Position numbers and translations under genes: made by a program. A DNA stretch of 64,000 bases from Volutella citrinella (Eukaryota > Ascomycota > Sordariomycetes > Hypocreales > Nectriaceae). This document shows, one piece after another, positions 44,307 through 56,244 of the stretch; the stretch's first letter is position 1; every line of letters starts with the position of its first letter. The stretch covers positions 1 to 64,000 of the forward strand of contig JAWZSP010000002.1 of assembly GCA_034401135.1 (NCBI GenBank), written 5' to 3'. The notes beneath the pieces were generated by a model, which saw only the letters and a program-made list of their open reading frames with translations, searched no databases and had not been told where the DNA came from.

Positions 44307-45103
44307 GTTTAGGAGGGAGTTTGTATGGAGAAAGGGTTAACCCAACGAGAGGGATGGGATAGTAATACAGAAAGAACTCTGTATTGCCAACCGAGAAGGT
44401 GCGACGCTGGAAATCTGTGATTGACGAGGATGGGATGGGTGATGCTGTCGCTCATTATATAGCTTTGGGGACTCCAACACAGACATGCCGTTGGCAGCAC
44501 CTGATCAAGAAGCTCGCCTGATTAGCTTCCATGGGGAAACGCGGGGGCAACCCTACACCATGGGCTGTAGACCGAATGCCTGGCAGATTGTCCTTGCTAG
44601 CGGGGAGGGCTGTGATATGGATGCTCAACCTCGTTGGACGGTTTCTACGGAACAAAATCAGGGATATCTGTAACGGCTTGTGGAGCGCTGGGATTACGTT
44701 TACTGGTTTGGTTCGAGTCAAGCATGAGCTCGAGTGTGTAAGTGGCTATGCCGAAAGCGGTGCGCGGCAACGACGTTAAGCGACGGGTCTCCACTTGGTT
44801 GTGGTTGTTGGGTTCCACTGCAACGGCGATAGCGAAGCTCCGCGGTCGGTACCGAAACGCCAAAAGGATAGCAACATGGGGTATTCTTTTCCTCAACTGC
44901 ATTTTACTGCATTATACCCGTCATATCTCTCGGTCGGCCCGCACCAGCCGAATCGTTATCTTCAGTGTTGTTGCCGTTCCAACTCGACCCCCTGAAGTCA
45001 ACGCAACTCAACAGCTCAATCGCGCCCTCGATCAAGCAACACGCACTAGCTGCCAGCTTTTTTTCTTTTACACATACAATTCTTGGTCCGTCTATCAACA
45101 AAC
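44307..45103. other. Intergenic region
   Basis: About 800 bp without a supported gene; it contains the promoter of the D-amino-acid enzyme gene. The frames on both strands here have no recognisable domain. Confidence 0.5.
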
Positions 45104-46597
45104 ATGCACGTCTTGCAAAAATCGACCCCCTCCAAGGAGAAACTGCGTCAATTCTTCGTTGGCAAGGATATTTCGCAGGTGCCCAAGCCTGCCATTGTCC
45201 TGGACGTCGCAAAGGCTCAGAGGCATTGCTCGTCGATGCTTCAGGCCTCCAAGGCCCTGGGAGTCAACTTTCGGGCGCATATTAAAACCCACAAGGTCAG
45301 TCCATGCCTGCGGTCATGCTGAACAAAGAGCTTGCTTGCGCTGGCATTGGTCGTGGACAGACGCTGACTTTCGCATCTTCTGAGTAAATAGACTGTTGAG
45401 TTGTCTCTTCTCCAAGTTGGGCATGAGTCTGAAGATATCAAGCTCATTGTGTCGACGGTTGCAGAGATTGAACATCTCCTGCCCACCCTCTGCGACCTCA
45501 AGTCTAGTGGTCGATCGATAGACATTCTCTATGGCATGCCCCTTCCCACGTCGCAGGTCCCTCGCATTGCCAAAATTGCTCGCCAGCTCGGGCCAGGCAG
45601 CATCACCCTGATCTTGGACCACCCGTCCCAACTGTGTGCTGCCGAGGAGTTCTACAGGCTCGCAGGCAGCCCCTGTGGTGCATTCCTGAAGGTCGACACA
45701 GGCTATCACCGCGCCGGCATCCCGCCCAAGGCCCTCAACCAGCAAGGCTTGGTCGAGAAGCTGTGCCAGCTGGATGCGGACGGCAAGGTTCGCTTCGTGG
45801 GGCTGTACTCGCACAGCAGCCTCAGCTACGCGGGCACGACTCCGTCGCAGGCCATGGACGCCCTCGCTTCTGAGATTGACGGCTGCCTCGCTGCACTGAG
45901 TCACAACGGGGACATGTTGCGTCTGAAGCATGGCCTCGTCGTCAGTGTGGGAGCCTCGCCCCAAGTAACCGCCATTGAGAACTTCGCAACCGCCGACAGT
46001 GCGGTGGCATTGCATCCGACGGAGACATTGCTGGCTGCTCTTCAAGCGGTCTCGTCTGCGGGTGCTGCTGTTGGGTTGGGTTACCCCGTAGCCCTCGAGC
46101 TCCACGCCGGCGTCTACTCCGTCATGGACATGCAGCAGCTCTCGACTCAGTCACGGGTTGCACTGGGCGGCTTCGAGGAGGAGATTGCCGTGTCTGTCGT
46201 CGCCGAGGTCGTCAGCATCTACAACGATGGAGAGCGCAGCCAGCCAGAGGCGCTGGTCGCGGTGGGCACGCTGGGGCTCGGAAGAGAGCCATGTCCTTCG
46301 TATGCCGGTTGGGGAGCCGTGGGGTCGTCTACCATGACGGACAAAAATGGCGTCGAACGGCGTCTGGTGTTGGAGAGGATCAGCCAGGAGCACGCGATAG
46401 TAGCGTGGAACACCACAGACGGCCCAGCGACCGATGAGCTGCCACCGATTCCACTGCAGACGGGCCAGACGATTCGCATCTATCCCAACCACGCTTGCGT
46501 TACTGGTGCCATGTATGGCTGGTATTTGGTCGTTGATTCGTCAGCTGCGAACACGACCGAAATCCAGGACGTGTGGGTGCGTGCCAGTGGATGGTAA
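45104..46597 (+). CDS. D-serine dehydratase / D-threonine aldolase-like PLP enzyme
   Basis: Two exons, 45104-45295 and 45392-46597, across a 96-nt intron (GTCAGT..AAATAG); 465 aa. The alanine-racemase-like PLP barrel begins with TPAIVLD-type sequence (KPAIVLDVAKAQRH) and FRAHIKTHK, where K61 should carry PLP. CGAFLKVDTGYHRAG and the C-terminal PNHACVTGAMYGWY provide the His and Cys that bind zinc in the eukaryotic DSD1-like group. This group deaminates D-serine or D-threonine to the 2-oxo acid and ammonia, or cleaves D-threonine. Cytosolic. Its neighbours (omega-amidase, Thr dehydratase, RidA) fit amino-acid breakdown. Confidence 0.88.
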
Positions 46598-46868
46598 ACA
46601 GGTGAAACCCCCACTCGGCTGGGCTACTTCGTGGACGGGGCGTCGCACGTCGACGAGGGCGCGTATAATTTCTGGGTTGGGAGCATCTTCCAATCTTGAA
46701 TGTTCCTCTCTCTTGAACAGAGACACAGCTCGCTTTCCGTTAACTGGCCTGGAGGGAAAGGGGGGTATGGCAGCTAAAGGCTTTGGTATTTCAATATTCA
46801 ATCATAAAGACGGCTGCGATTACAGGCTAAATATCAACGTGAAAACGCAACTGGAATTGTTGCCCATA

Positions 46869-49084
46869 TCACGACGGGGGCTCTGCGAGCCAGTCCCAAT
46901 CCTGGGCACCATACCAGGACATGGGGAGATGGAGAGACTCGGGACTGTCCTCTGTGCACCCCCCGGCTGATTGCGACCCCCAACCGCTAATATTCTGCAG
47001 AACCATTGCCGAGAAAAGGGCACCTTCGCCGGGCACGTCGTTTGAAGACAGATTCACATCCGAATCGGCGGGTTCGCCATTCGGATCCTCTTGGAGAGTC
47101 TCGAGCGGGTGAACTTCAGCTACGACGATGGTCTCGTCCGCGTCGACGTCGTCATCGTCAGAGGAGAAGTCCGCACGACGCAGCAAACTGTGGATAGCTA
47201 GATGCTGCCGTACTCGAGCCGCCGCTGCAAGATTAGACTGACTGTCGCTCTGCCTCTTGGATTGATGCGGCGCGGGAGACGAGGCGTCAGAAGCCACAGC
47301 ACCACCAGCATGTCCCCTCCCTTGTTGTTTCAGCCTCTGCTGCTCAGAGAAAGCGTCGATAGAACGCGAGAGCTCGTCTATGATGGGGGCGACGAGGGCG
47401 GAGGTGGGGAAGAAGCGCCTGAGGGCCGCCAAGCAGAGGTCGGCTCTGCTGATGGCGAACTCGGGCGCAGGGCGGGCGTCCGTCTTCCCGAAGCGGGAGA
47501 TGAACAGGACAAGACGAGCTGCATGATAGGCGCATATGGCCGTGTCAAACTCGAGGAACTGCCGGCGGGTGCTTTGCTGGTTCAGAGTGGTGAGAATCTG
47601 AATCGAAGATGTTGCATGGTGGAGGCAGTGTCGTTCGGCAGCAGCCAGTTCGTCTGATCCAACTGCATCGAGAACGACAGCCGGCGCGGCCTCGGGATAT
47701 CCCGGGAGTAGTATTCGATAGAGATCACAGTGAGCTTGGTGCCAGGAGGCGTACGTGAGGGTTCGCCTCGGCAGCCAAGGGTTTTCAAGTAGATCGAGTG
47801 TCTGCGCCATGCTAAGCGTGCCGCCGTGTGGCATGGACGCCCCAATCTCGGCTAGAGATTCTTCATGATGACGGATAAGCTTGGTTAGCGGTGGTAAAGG
47901 CTGATCGAGTATCGCAACACTTCGAGTCAACTTCATAATGTCCCGTCGTACTGTTTCCAGGCGGATGTGGAGGCTGTAAGAGCCAAGCTCGCCTGGCGGG
48001 CCTTGGTTAAAGTCTTCCTCTCGGCCGGGATATTCGAGGAACATGGATTCGGTAGGGCACAGCTCAAATTCGGGGAGCCCGACTGAGAAGTACCGCTCTA
48101 TGATCTTCAGTGACCACACGATGCGGCGTCGGACCTCTCTTCCGATGGGATCCAGCTCCGGATGCTCGTAGTTTAGACGCATCGCCGCCGCAAAACGAGC
48201 CGCAGTGGCAGCCAGCATGAAGGCTCTTTGGAAGTTGCCCGTCTCCATCCGAAAGTGTATGACGAGGAGCAAGGTCTGCAGGCGAGGTATGGTGGGCTTC
48301 TCGAGGCTGAGCCAGATGCTCTGCTCAGAGGCATCCGCCCATTGCCAGGCAAGTCGTCGGTCGCCCCCCATGTGAATAGTAGCGACGGCGCAGATGGCGG
48401 ATGCTAATGCTTCGTGGACTCGTCGGTTGCGACATCTTCGTTTCGTGATTTCAGGGTGCAGAAAGGCGTAGGAGGGCATGGGGTAGATGTGTTTGAAGAA
48501 GTTATGCAAGAGGCTCATCATCTCAGCGTTGGTGCCGGAACCGGCAGACGGAGTGAAACCCATACGACCATCTTCGGGGCTAGTAACCGACGCTGGGAGT
48601 TCGTGGGGGCTGCTAGCGGCACAGGGCGAGTCTGGTTTTTTATCCTTGATCGGTCTCTTCAACGTCGGGTACGTGCAGGTGCTGCCCTTTTCGCTTGCAG
48701 TTAGAGCACTGCGGCATGGTAGCAGAGCAGCGGATCTTCTTCTCCCGGCACCACGTGCAGGCGATGGAGCTTCTCAGGCGGCGAGGTCTTCTGCCTCTGG
48801 GCGTCGGGGGACCATGGGCCCGATCAAGGCTTTCCACGGCGACGGCCGCAGTGTCGTCAATGTCCTGCTGGGTGGCCAGGGAGCAGGCCATATTCAGGCG
48901 TTTGCAGTTCCCGCAGGCGCTGGGACGGCCATCGCAGCGTACCTAGGGCCCCTCTTAGATCGTTTTCTGCCGAAAGTCTTGGGGAACAACAGCACCGGAG
49001 TCTCACCTTGCGCCATCGGCACTGCGAGCAGGTCTCCTGGACGTTACTCCGGTTGGAGGCGAAGCAGCGGACGTATGGTTCCAT
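46869..49084 (-). CDS. Transcription factor with two tandem Zn2Cys6 clusters, apparent frameshift
   Basis: Exon 1 is 49084-49007, then a 64-nt intron (GTGAGA..CCCTAG), then exon 2 from 48942. The join gives a complete first zinc cluster (C19, C22, C29, C36, C39, C46). About 40 residues later comes a second one: C88, C91, C98, C105, C108, but its sixth Cys falls in the next frame. The reading ..KRKGQH must jump one nucleotide at 48678-48679 (CAC-C-TGC) to reach CTYPTL and the roughly 600-residue fungal transcription factor domain, which runs open to 46869 but has no ATG of its own near its start. Corrected length would be about 716 aa. Either a sequencing indel or a real null allele. No intron of normal size repairs it. 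Confidence 0.75.
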
Positions 49085-49591
49085 TCCTCAAATCCTGATG
49101 GAGACTGAGACGGCGAAACGGGCTCGTCACTAAAGGCATTGGCCAGGTGCGGGAGGGAGGGATACAACGCGTGCGAGCGCTCATCTCGGTCGGGCCTGAA
49201 GAATGAGGTGGAGATTGATGGCGAATGGTGGGGAAGAAATGTTGTGACTGCCCGCTGACCCCCCCGAGTCAGGGGAGTCATTTAGCGCTGGATTTCCGGG
49301 TTAGCAGGGGTCGGGCGTTCCCCCACTGGCACAAAACCGCCATGCCTCTCCGAGTTAGGCGTCCCCAGCCCCCCAGGAAATCCCCGCCACCCACTAAAGC
49401 ACCCTGTGGGTTGGGTGCCATGCCCCGGAAGGCCTTCGCCAATGATCGATGCTATTGTTGTCTCATGAATTTAGGTTTGTTACCCAGCTATTTGGGCCTA
49501 GGGTTTTGAATCGATTCACTGGGTTACGGAAGGGTTATTGGGCGCTTGCGCTGCTGACTGCAGGCCAACCTTGTCTCTGTATTCGTGCCAT
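49085..49591. other. Intergenic region upstream of double-zinc regulator
   Basis: About 500 bp. A minus-strand frame at 49003-49281 (Ser/Pro-rich) overlaps the regulator's first exon in another phase and might be an alternative N-terminal exon, but no splice that fits was found. Confidence 0.4.
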
Positions 49592-51142
49592 CTATGGACC
49601 AACGCTCCCCAACTGCCTCAACCTCGTGTGCACCGGGTCGTCTCCTATTTGTTCCATCTTTAAATCCAGAAGCCTCGTCATCTCCTTCACGACATGCTGA
49701 CATCTTGGCTCATTGTACACGTTGAACAGCTCTAGGGGGTCCTCCTGGCAGTCAAACAGCTCCCACTCCTTCTCCTCCTCGCCACCTGGACGAGCTCCTG
49801 CGACACCCAGCGCCTCGTTATACCAGTAGATGAGTTTATATCTCTGGTCACGGACGCCGTAGTGGGCGTAAGCATTATGGATAATATCATTGTGCATCCA
49901 GTAGCGGTGGTAGGCAATCTGCTGCCAGTCTGCCGGCGTACGTCCCCTAAGCAGCTCCCGGAATGACACACCCTGCATATAGCTCGGCATCCGCAGTCTA
50001 GCAAAGTCGAGGAACGTGGGAGCAAAGTCCACGTTGCAAATAATATCATCACAGACGCTGCCGGCCTTGATCTCGGCGGGGTACCGGATGAGGAACGGCA
50101 TCTGGAACGACTCCTCGTACATGAACCGCTTGTCGAACCACCCGTGCTCCCCGAGGAAGAACCCCTGGTCGGAGGTGTAGATGACAATGGTATTCTCCGC
50201 GAGTCCGTTCTCCTCCAGGTACTCAAGCATCCGGCCCACGTTATCATCAACGGACTGGATGACCCGCAGGTACCGCTGCATATACCGCTGGAACTTGAAC
50301 TCGGCGAGCTCGCTGCCGTTGCTGAAGGTGAAGATATCCCCGGTGTCTTGGTCGATCAGTCTCGTCGCATCGATGGGCACCTTGCGATGGCTCGAGCCCG
50401 ACTCTTGCACAACGCGTTCGCCGACCTTGCTTCCGCCGCTTGGCTGGACGAGACCCAAGTCCTGGTAGGTCATGTCTTCGGCGACGCGCATTTTGGCGAG
50501 CTTGGCTGCCTTTGCTCGGTTCTTGTAATCATCATTATAGGTTTCGGGAACTCGAATAGGCTTGTCGGAGTATAGGTGCTTGTGTTTCTCGTCGAACTCC
50601 CACGATCGGTGAGGCGCCTTGTGATGGCACATGAGGAAGAACGGCTTGCCAGACTCGCGGTTGACGTCCAGCCAGCTCAGGCATTTGTCGGTGATGATGT
50701 CGGTAACATAGCCAGTCTCAACCTTTTCGCCGGAGGGCTCGATGAACTGGGGGTCCCAGTAGTCTCCTTGACCTGGAAGGATAGACCAATAGTCAAAGCC
50801 CGACGGTTCGTGGGCAATGCCCTCGCCCATGTGCCATTTTCCGACCATGCCGGTCTGGTAGCCTCCACTTCTCAGGTGCTTTGCAACGTTGGGGATGTGC
50901 TTGTTGATCTTGTCGTCGAGGGTCATCACGCCATTGACGTGGTTGTGGGTTCCTGTGAGAATGGCTGCCCGTGATGGGGTACAGATGGAGTTGGTGACAT
51001 AGCAGTGGTTAAACTTCATGCCTTCCGATGCTAGGCGGTCGATGTTGGGCGTGTGGTTGATGCCCGCGCCATAACAGCTGATAGCCTTGGATGCATGGTC
51101 ATCAGCCATGATGAAAATGATGTTAGGTTGTGACGGCGCCAT
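49592..51142 (-). CDS. Sulfatase family enzyme (arylsulfatase/choline-sulfatase type)
   Basis: Single exon, 516 aa from the ATG at 51142 (the frame continues upstream without another ATG). The N-terminal NIIFIMADDH carries the metal-binding Asp pair (D14, D15). CTPSR with C54 is the site that is converted to formylglycine in type I sulfatases (CxPxR). GKWHMGEG and IYTSDQGFFLGEHGW follow as in arylsulfatases, and the C-terminus has the usual ELFDCQEDPLELFN. It would hydrolyse a sulfate ester. There is no signal peptide, so it is probably intracellular. It is divergent from a sugar-porter MFS gene; a pair of CGGTAGTCGG repeats lies between them, suggesting joint regulation. Confidence 0.92.
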   Translation of the reverse strand: MAPSQPNIIFIMADDHASKAISCYGAGINHTPNIDRLASEGMKFNHCYVTNSICTPSRAAILTGTHNHVNGVMTLDDKINKHIPNVAKHLRSGGYQTGMVGKWHMGEGIAHEPSGFDYWSILPGQGDYWDPQFIEPSGEKVETGYVTDIITDKCLSWLDVNRESGKPFFLMCHHKAPHRSWEFDEKHKHLYSDKPIRVPETYNDDYKNRAKAAKLAKMRVAEDMTYQDLGLVQPSGGSKVGERVVQESGSSHRKVPIDATRLIDQDTGDIFTFSNGSELAEFKFQRYMQRYLRVIQSVDDNVGRMLEYLEENGLAENTIVIYTSDQGFFLGEHGWFDKRFMYEESFQMPFLIRYPAEIKAGSVCDDIICNVDFAPTFLDFARLRMPSYMQGVSFRELLRGRTPADWQQIAYHRYWMHNDIIHNAYAHYGVRDQRYKLIYWYNEALGVAGARPGGEEEKEWELFDCQEDPLELFNVYNEPRCQHVVKEMTRLLDLKMEQIGDDPVHTRLRQLGSVGP

Positions 51143-51934
51143 GGTGGGCAATGCGACGCTGCGTTTCGCGGCTAGTCTTTGGTAGCTGTGAAAGGCGAGA
51201 AGGGGGGTGGTAAGGGGACAAAGTATCGTAATTCCTGACCAGAATGACGAGACCACGAAGAACGGCAGAGCCAAAGGTCTTCCAAGGAGCCCGGGTTCAT
51301 AAAACAAGAGCTCCGGTGGGGACTTGGTTGCAAACAGATTAGGGTCACGGGTGTAAGACCATCCATGCAGCCCGACATCCGGGATGGAGCCTCATGTTGA
51401 AGACCCACAGCCATGCAATCAGCTCACCCGCATGAGGCTCGATTAAGGGCTGGCTGGGGGAGTGCCGAGCTCTGCCGTGACGAGTCCGAGTCCGGTAGTC
51501 GGACATCCGGGCTCGGTAGTCGGGACTGCTACCCAAATTGGCATGGAACAACTGGCACTACACAGCGCTAAGTACGATCAGAGAACTCCGGCCGATGCCA
51601 AGAACGCCATCGGCCAGAATTGAAGTATTGATGGATCTTCAGCCATTTTCGTCAACGCCAGCCCGCCAGAATGCGTCCGTATTGACGGAGTTGGAACGGT
51701 CAGTAAGTCATCACATCTTGCAACGCTGTCGAGAGTAAACGCCTAACCTATTTCCGCACCCTAGTGTCAAGTTCGACCTGGGCCTGTACCTGAAATATTA
51801 AAAAGGAGGGCATAAGTTGCCATCAACGCGTCTCAAGTCTCAACATCTTAGGCATTCCAAGCCTTGAGCCTTCCCTTCCCAACGACCTGCCAAGAGAAAA
51901 TAATTCATACCCTCTGCGTGTGTGGCCACACAAC
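51143..51934. promoter_or_regulatory. Bidirectional promoter of sulfatase and MFS genes
   Basis: 792 bp between divergent start codons. The decamer CGGTAGTCGG occurs twice in direct orientation at 51493-51502 and 51514-51523, 21 bp apart, with further CCGAGTCCG strings just to the left. CGG half-sites in tandem are typical Zn2Cys6 targets. Confidence 0.5.
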
Positions 51935-53786
51935 ATGCCTTCGACCCTCGGAACGGTACGTGCCGTCTACGTCGCAGCCCTGAGCTGCGTCGGCTCCTTC
52001 TTGTTTGCCTACGACACTGGCATCGTCGGTGGCATCCTTACCTTCCCCAGCTTCCAGCGAGACTTCCGGTACTCAAAGACTGAGCGTGCCACTGTCGGTT
52101 CCAATTCAACCAGTCTCCTCCAGGCCGGTGGTAAGCCTCGCACCCTCTGCCCTTCCTGCGGCCCTCTGAGCCCGGCAAGCTGACGAACCTAGCCTTCTTC
52201 GCATGCTTCTTCGTCTGGCCGTTCACCGCTCGTTATGGCCGCCGCCGGTCGATCATGCTGGCCTCGGCCATATTCAACGTCGGCGCCGTCGTTCAGACCA
52301 TCAACACCCACTCCCTCGCGGCCTTCTACGTCGCCCGCACCATCAGCGGCGTCGGGGTCGGCATGGCCACCGTCATCATCCCCATGTACAGCGCCGAGAC
52401 TGCCCCCAAGAATATCCGCGGTATGCTGGGCAGCATGTTCCAGTTCTTCTTCACCATGGGCGTCATGACATCGTACTGGATCGATTACGCCGTCGAGAAA
52501 CACATGGAAGACACCACAGCGCAGTGGCAGGTTCCCGTCGGCCTCCAGCTTGTGCCGGGGGCCATTCTGGGCCTTGGCATGCTGTTCACGAAGGAGAGTC
52601 CTCGCTGGCTGGCGAAGAAGGATAGGCGGGAGGAGGGTCTCGAAGCACTGGCGTGGATCCGAGGGGGTGACTCTGCCGAGGTTCAGGAAGAGTATGTCGA
52701 TTCTGAATGTTGATGGAGGAGCACCTCTGCTAACAACGAAATCAGATGGGCCGAGATCATTGCCGGTATTGAAGAGGAGGAGCGCGTCAAGCAGGGTGTC
52801 ACCTGGAGGGAGCTGCTTCAACCCACCAACAGATATCGCATCTGCCTCATCATTGCACTTCAGATTGGTATGGCCCATTTGCGCCCATGGTAGTTGATGT
52901 CTGGCTAACAAATTGATCTAGGCGTTCAACTGACCGGCAACACTTCCATGGCCTACTGTAAGAAATTCCTGGGCTCCGTCCCACTCGAACAACTCGAAAA
53001 CACAGGCTGACTCTCCACTCTCAGACGCACCGCAGATTTTCTCTCTAGTTGGTGCCGGGCAGAACAAACTTCTCCTCACAGGCTTCTTTGGCGTTGTCAA
53101 GGTCGTTGCTTGCCTCTTCTTCCTTCTTTTCTTAGTTGAGCGCATTGGTCGCCGCGGATCCCTCCTGGCCGGAGCCGGGCTGATGGGCACTTACATGCTC
53201 ATCGTCGCCATCCTGACTGTCAAGTTCCCCCCCAATCCCGACCAGGGTCTCACGCCTCCATCAATCGCATCTTTGACCATGATCTACTTGGAGGCCATGA
53301 GCTACAACATCTCCTGGGGGCCTGTGCCTTGGGTATGCACCACCCAGAAATACGACATGAGCATCTACTGACAGTGACACCGTCATCAGGTCTACATGGG
53401 CGAGATCTTCCAAACACGCATTCGCGAGGCATCCATTGCTATCGGCACCTCGACGCAGTGGCTGTTCAACTTTGTCTTTTCCCAGGCCACGCCCCACGCG
53501 GTGGAGAACCTCGGGTGGAAGACGTTCTTGATGTTCAGCATCTTCAACTTCGCCCTCGTGGTGTTTGTCTGGTTTTTCATCAAGGAGACCAAGGGCAAGT
53601 CGCTCGAGGAGATGGAAGCTTGTAAGTCGATATCTGCCCACCATCTTGCCTGCATCTCCCCTCGAGCAATGATAACTGACCGACTTAGTGTTTGCGCGCA
53701 AGGTTTCCGCTACTGACTCCTCTTTGGAAGAAGTTGGGGTCAAGGGCGACGAGGTCCAGAAGCAGTCAAAGTCCCTGAATGAGTAG
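51935..53786 (+). CDS. MFS sugar porter (quinate/hexose transporter-like)
   Basis: Seven exons (51935-52130, 52193-52691, 52746-52867, 52922-52957, 53025-53332, 53390-53621, 53689-53786), one of them only 36 nt; 496 aa. Family marks: FAYDTGIVGGILTF in helix 1, RYGRRRSIM between helices 2 and 3, the ARTISGVGVGMATVI-PMYSAE stretch, KESPRWLAKKDR, VERIGRRG after helix 8 and a final ETKGKSLEEMEALF. Twelve membrane helices at the plasma membrane. The ESPRWL and ETKGxxLEE motifs fix the sugar-porter family; the substrate (hexose, quinate or another polyol) is not readable. It is paired with the sulfatase, so uptake of a sulfated compound or of its carbon skeleton is possible. Confidence 0.92.
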
Positions 53787-54572
53787 ATCAACTGCATGTT
53801 GTTATGGGTGTCTGGACCCTTTATCATGCTGGCGTCTAGCAGGGCGATGGATCTGGAGTGGCCTTTTGACAGGATGGATTGCTGTAAATGAGTGCCGCCG
53901 ATGCTATATGAAGCGTGACGTCTAATATTATACTGTGGTGTCCACTGAATGAATGGCCATCCAATAAATTCAATGTCTCCACCCGTTCGTTCGTTCGTTC
54001 GCGTCGGGTTGGCAGCTTGGTCCACCAACTCGGCCTCACCGGATTAGGTCTAACGCTGAGAGTGGAGCTACTGAGATCAGAGTCCTAGATAGTTCCCCAA
54101 CACGATAAGGCGTTCCAGGAGAGAAAGGGCGGGGAAGCGGTTGCGCACGAATCGTGGCACAACCAGTCAAGATTGCAAAGAGGCTAGTCGGCCACGCCAC
54201 CCACACGACATGACCATCTGAAACTACACAGATCGATGTGTCGCTCTCGTTCACTGCATCTAGATTGGCGTGATACCCTAGGCATGGTAGCTGTGTTCCA
54301 GGTGCCACAATTGTGTGGTCCAGGAAGACAGCGTTGACGATGACCTCGAGCGTTGGGTCGAAAATACCCTGTAAAATACGCCCATCTCTCGACGGGGCTC
54401 TTTTATGTTTACTTGCTGATTCCTTATCTCTCCCCTTAAACTTCGTCATTCCTTCTACCAGGGAGCCCAGCAACACCCACGCACGCCACGACCAAAGAGC
54501 CTCAAAGACTCTCAACATTGCAATTGCACTCTCCCAGCTCTTTCGCTCCGGGCGACTGACCTCATCGGCAAA
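53787..54572. other. Intergenic region with CGTT microsatellite
   Basis: About 790 bp between the transporter and the amidase gene. (CGTT)4 lies at about 53984-54001. A 197-codon minus-strand frame at 54036-54629 overlaps the amidase start and shows no domain, so it was not called. Confidence 0.5.
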
Positions 54573-55529
54573 ATGACCACTCAACAATCCAGGCGCCTGC
54601 TTCAGTCGGTCAAGATAGCATGCATTCAATTTGCGAGCGGTAAGTCGCTCGCGACCCTTGCCCTGGATTCGATCAGTGTATCAAAGTGGTGCTGACTTCT
54701 CCTCTTCCCAGGCGGAGACAAGGACGCAAACATCCGCAAGGCGCACGAAATGGTTTCGGCCGCTGCCAGCAATGGTGCTCGCTTAGTGGTGCTGCCGGAA
54801 TGCTTCAACTCACCGTACTCGACCGCATCGTTCCCCGTGTACGCTGAGGTTCTCGACACAAGCCTGCCAGAGGCAGACTCGCCGACATTGCACGCACTGA
54901 TGCGCATGGCCAATGAGACTGGGGTGCACCTCGTGGGAGGGAGTCTCCCCGAACTGGACCCCAAGACGGGCAAATACTACAATACCTCCGTCGTCGTCTC
55001 GCCGCAAGGCCGGGTCCTGGGTACTCACCGCAAGGTACACCTGTTCGACGTCGACTTCGAGGGCCGCATGACGTTTCGGGAATCGGATGTGTTGTCTGGG
55101 GGTGACTCGATGACGCTGGTTGACATGGAAGGCCTGGGGAAGGTCGGGGTCGGCATCTGCTTCGATATTCGCTTCCCGGAGATGGCCGCCATCGCAGCTC
55201 GGCGAGGTGCGTTCGCCTTGATCTACCCGTCTGCATTTAACAGCACAACTGGCCCGCTGCACTGGGAGACGCTGGCCCGGTCCAGAGCTCTCGACAACCA
55301 GGTTTTTGTAGCCATGTGCTCGCAGTCGTTCAACCCAGACTCGGGCTATCCTGCCTGGGGCCACAGCATGGTCGTCAACCCTTCGGGACAGATCGTGACG
55401 GAGGCGGCCCGGGACGAGGGCATTGTGTACGCTGAGCTCACAGATGCCAGTCTGCAGCAGAGCCGTCGGGAGATCCCACTCGAGGCTCAGCGGAGATTTG
55501 ACGTGTACCCAGACATTAGCAGAGTCTAG
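54573..55529 (+). CDS. Omega-amidase (Nit2-type nitrilase superfamily)
   Basis: Two exons, 54573-54639 and 54712-55529, across a 72-nt intron (GTAAGT..TCCCAG); 294 aa. The nitrilase triad is complete: E52 in LPECFNSPY, K130 in HRKVHLFDVD and C172 in GICFDIRFPE. FNSPYST, GGSLPELD and the length match Nit2/omega-amidase, which hydrolyses 2-oxoglutaramate and 2-oxosuccinamate (products of glutamine and asparagine transamination) to 2-oxo acids and ammonia. Cytosolic or mitochondrial; no clear targeting signal is seen. It is placed among other amino-acid nitrogen genes. Confidence 0.93.
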
Positions 55530-56244
55530 AAAGGTCGCATGGTAGCAGACAGTAACGAGGACTAACAGAGCACTTGTTAAATGCCTTCTTACCCTATTGT
55601 GTCACGAGCCCGATTGAATGGTTGCGAGTAAAAAAAAAATGCAGCCTCCATTGTTGTCGCACAGTGATATGACCCCGTAGCCAACAGCTCTAATTCGCTA
55701 CCCTGGAGATACACACCCAGATTGGGCACAATAGGAGCTAGAGGTCTCAAGCAGATAGCAAGGAAATCAGAACTTTCGGCTCTAAAACTACAAGCTGCGC
55801 TAATAGTAGCTGGCGCTGCTAGGAGAAAGACAATCGTAATGAGGACCGTTACGACATTTGTCCTTCCGACCCCCCTGCTCCAGAATCGCCGCTTGTTGCG
55901 ATTGCAGACAAGCAAGGTTCAACGGCCTGGGGTCTCGGGGCGGGTGGGTTCACCTGCTGATCACTAAGCCCAAAGCCTGGCGTCTAATAGGTCATTTTCG
56001 TCTTCACGGCGTTCTCGAGCACCGGATCGAGAATAGTTGCATCAAGTTCGAACCCGTTTGCGCTAAGCTGGCGCCACCTCTATGCACGGAACACAAAACC
56101 CGCTTCTTCTCCGCCTGTCGGTCTCTCACCCTTCTTTTGGCAATGCGCAGACGGCGGTCCGATACCTAGTCTGTCTGCAGGGGAGGAATCCACATGCTCA
56201 GGCCTATGCTCTTGTTTCTTTTCCCATCTTCACGTTGAATCAGA
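55530..56244. other. Intergenic region
   Basis: About 715 bp upstream of the next regulator. A minus-strand frame at 55589-55915 has one hydrophobic stretch but no family resemblance, so it was not called. Confidence 0.5.

Noticed and set aside
45314..46105. 263-codon minus-strand frame
   Set aside because: Antisense to the conserved D-serine dehydratase-like gene; no domain.
54036..54629. 197-codon minus-strand frame upstream of the omega-amidase
   Set aside because: Overlaps the amidase first exon and promoter; no signal peptide or family motif; composition not clearly coding.
55589..55915. Possible small membrane protein on the minus strand
   Set aside because: One hydrophobic stretch only, no recognisable family, no flanking gene signals.
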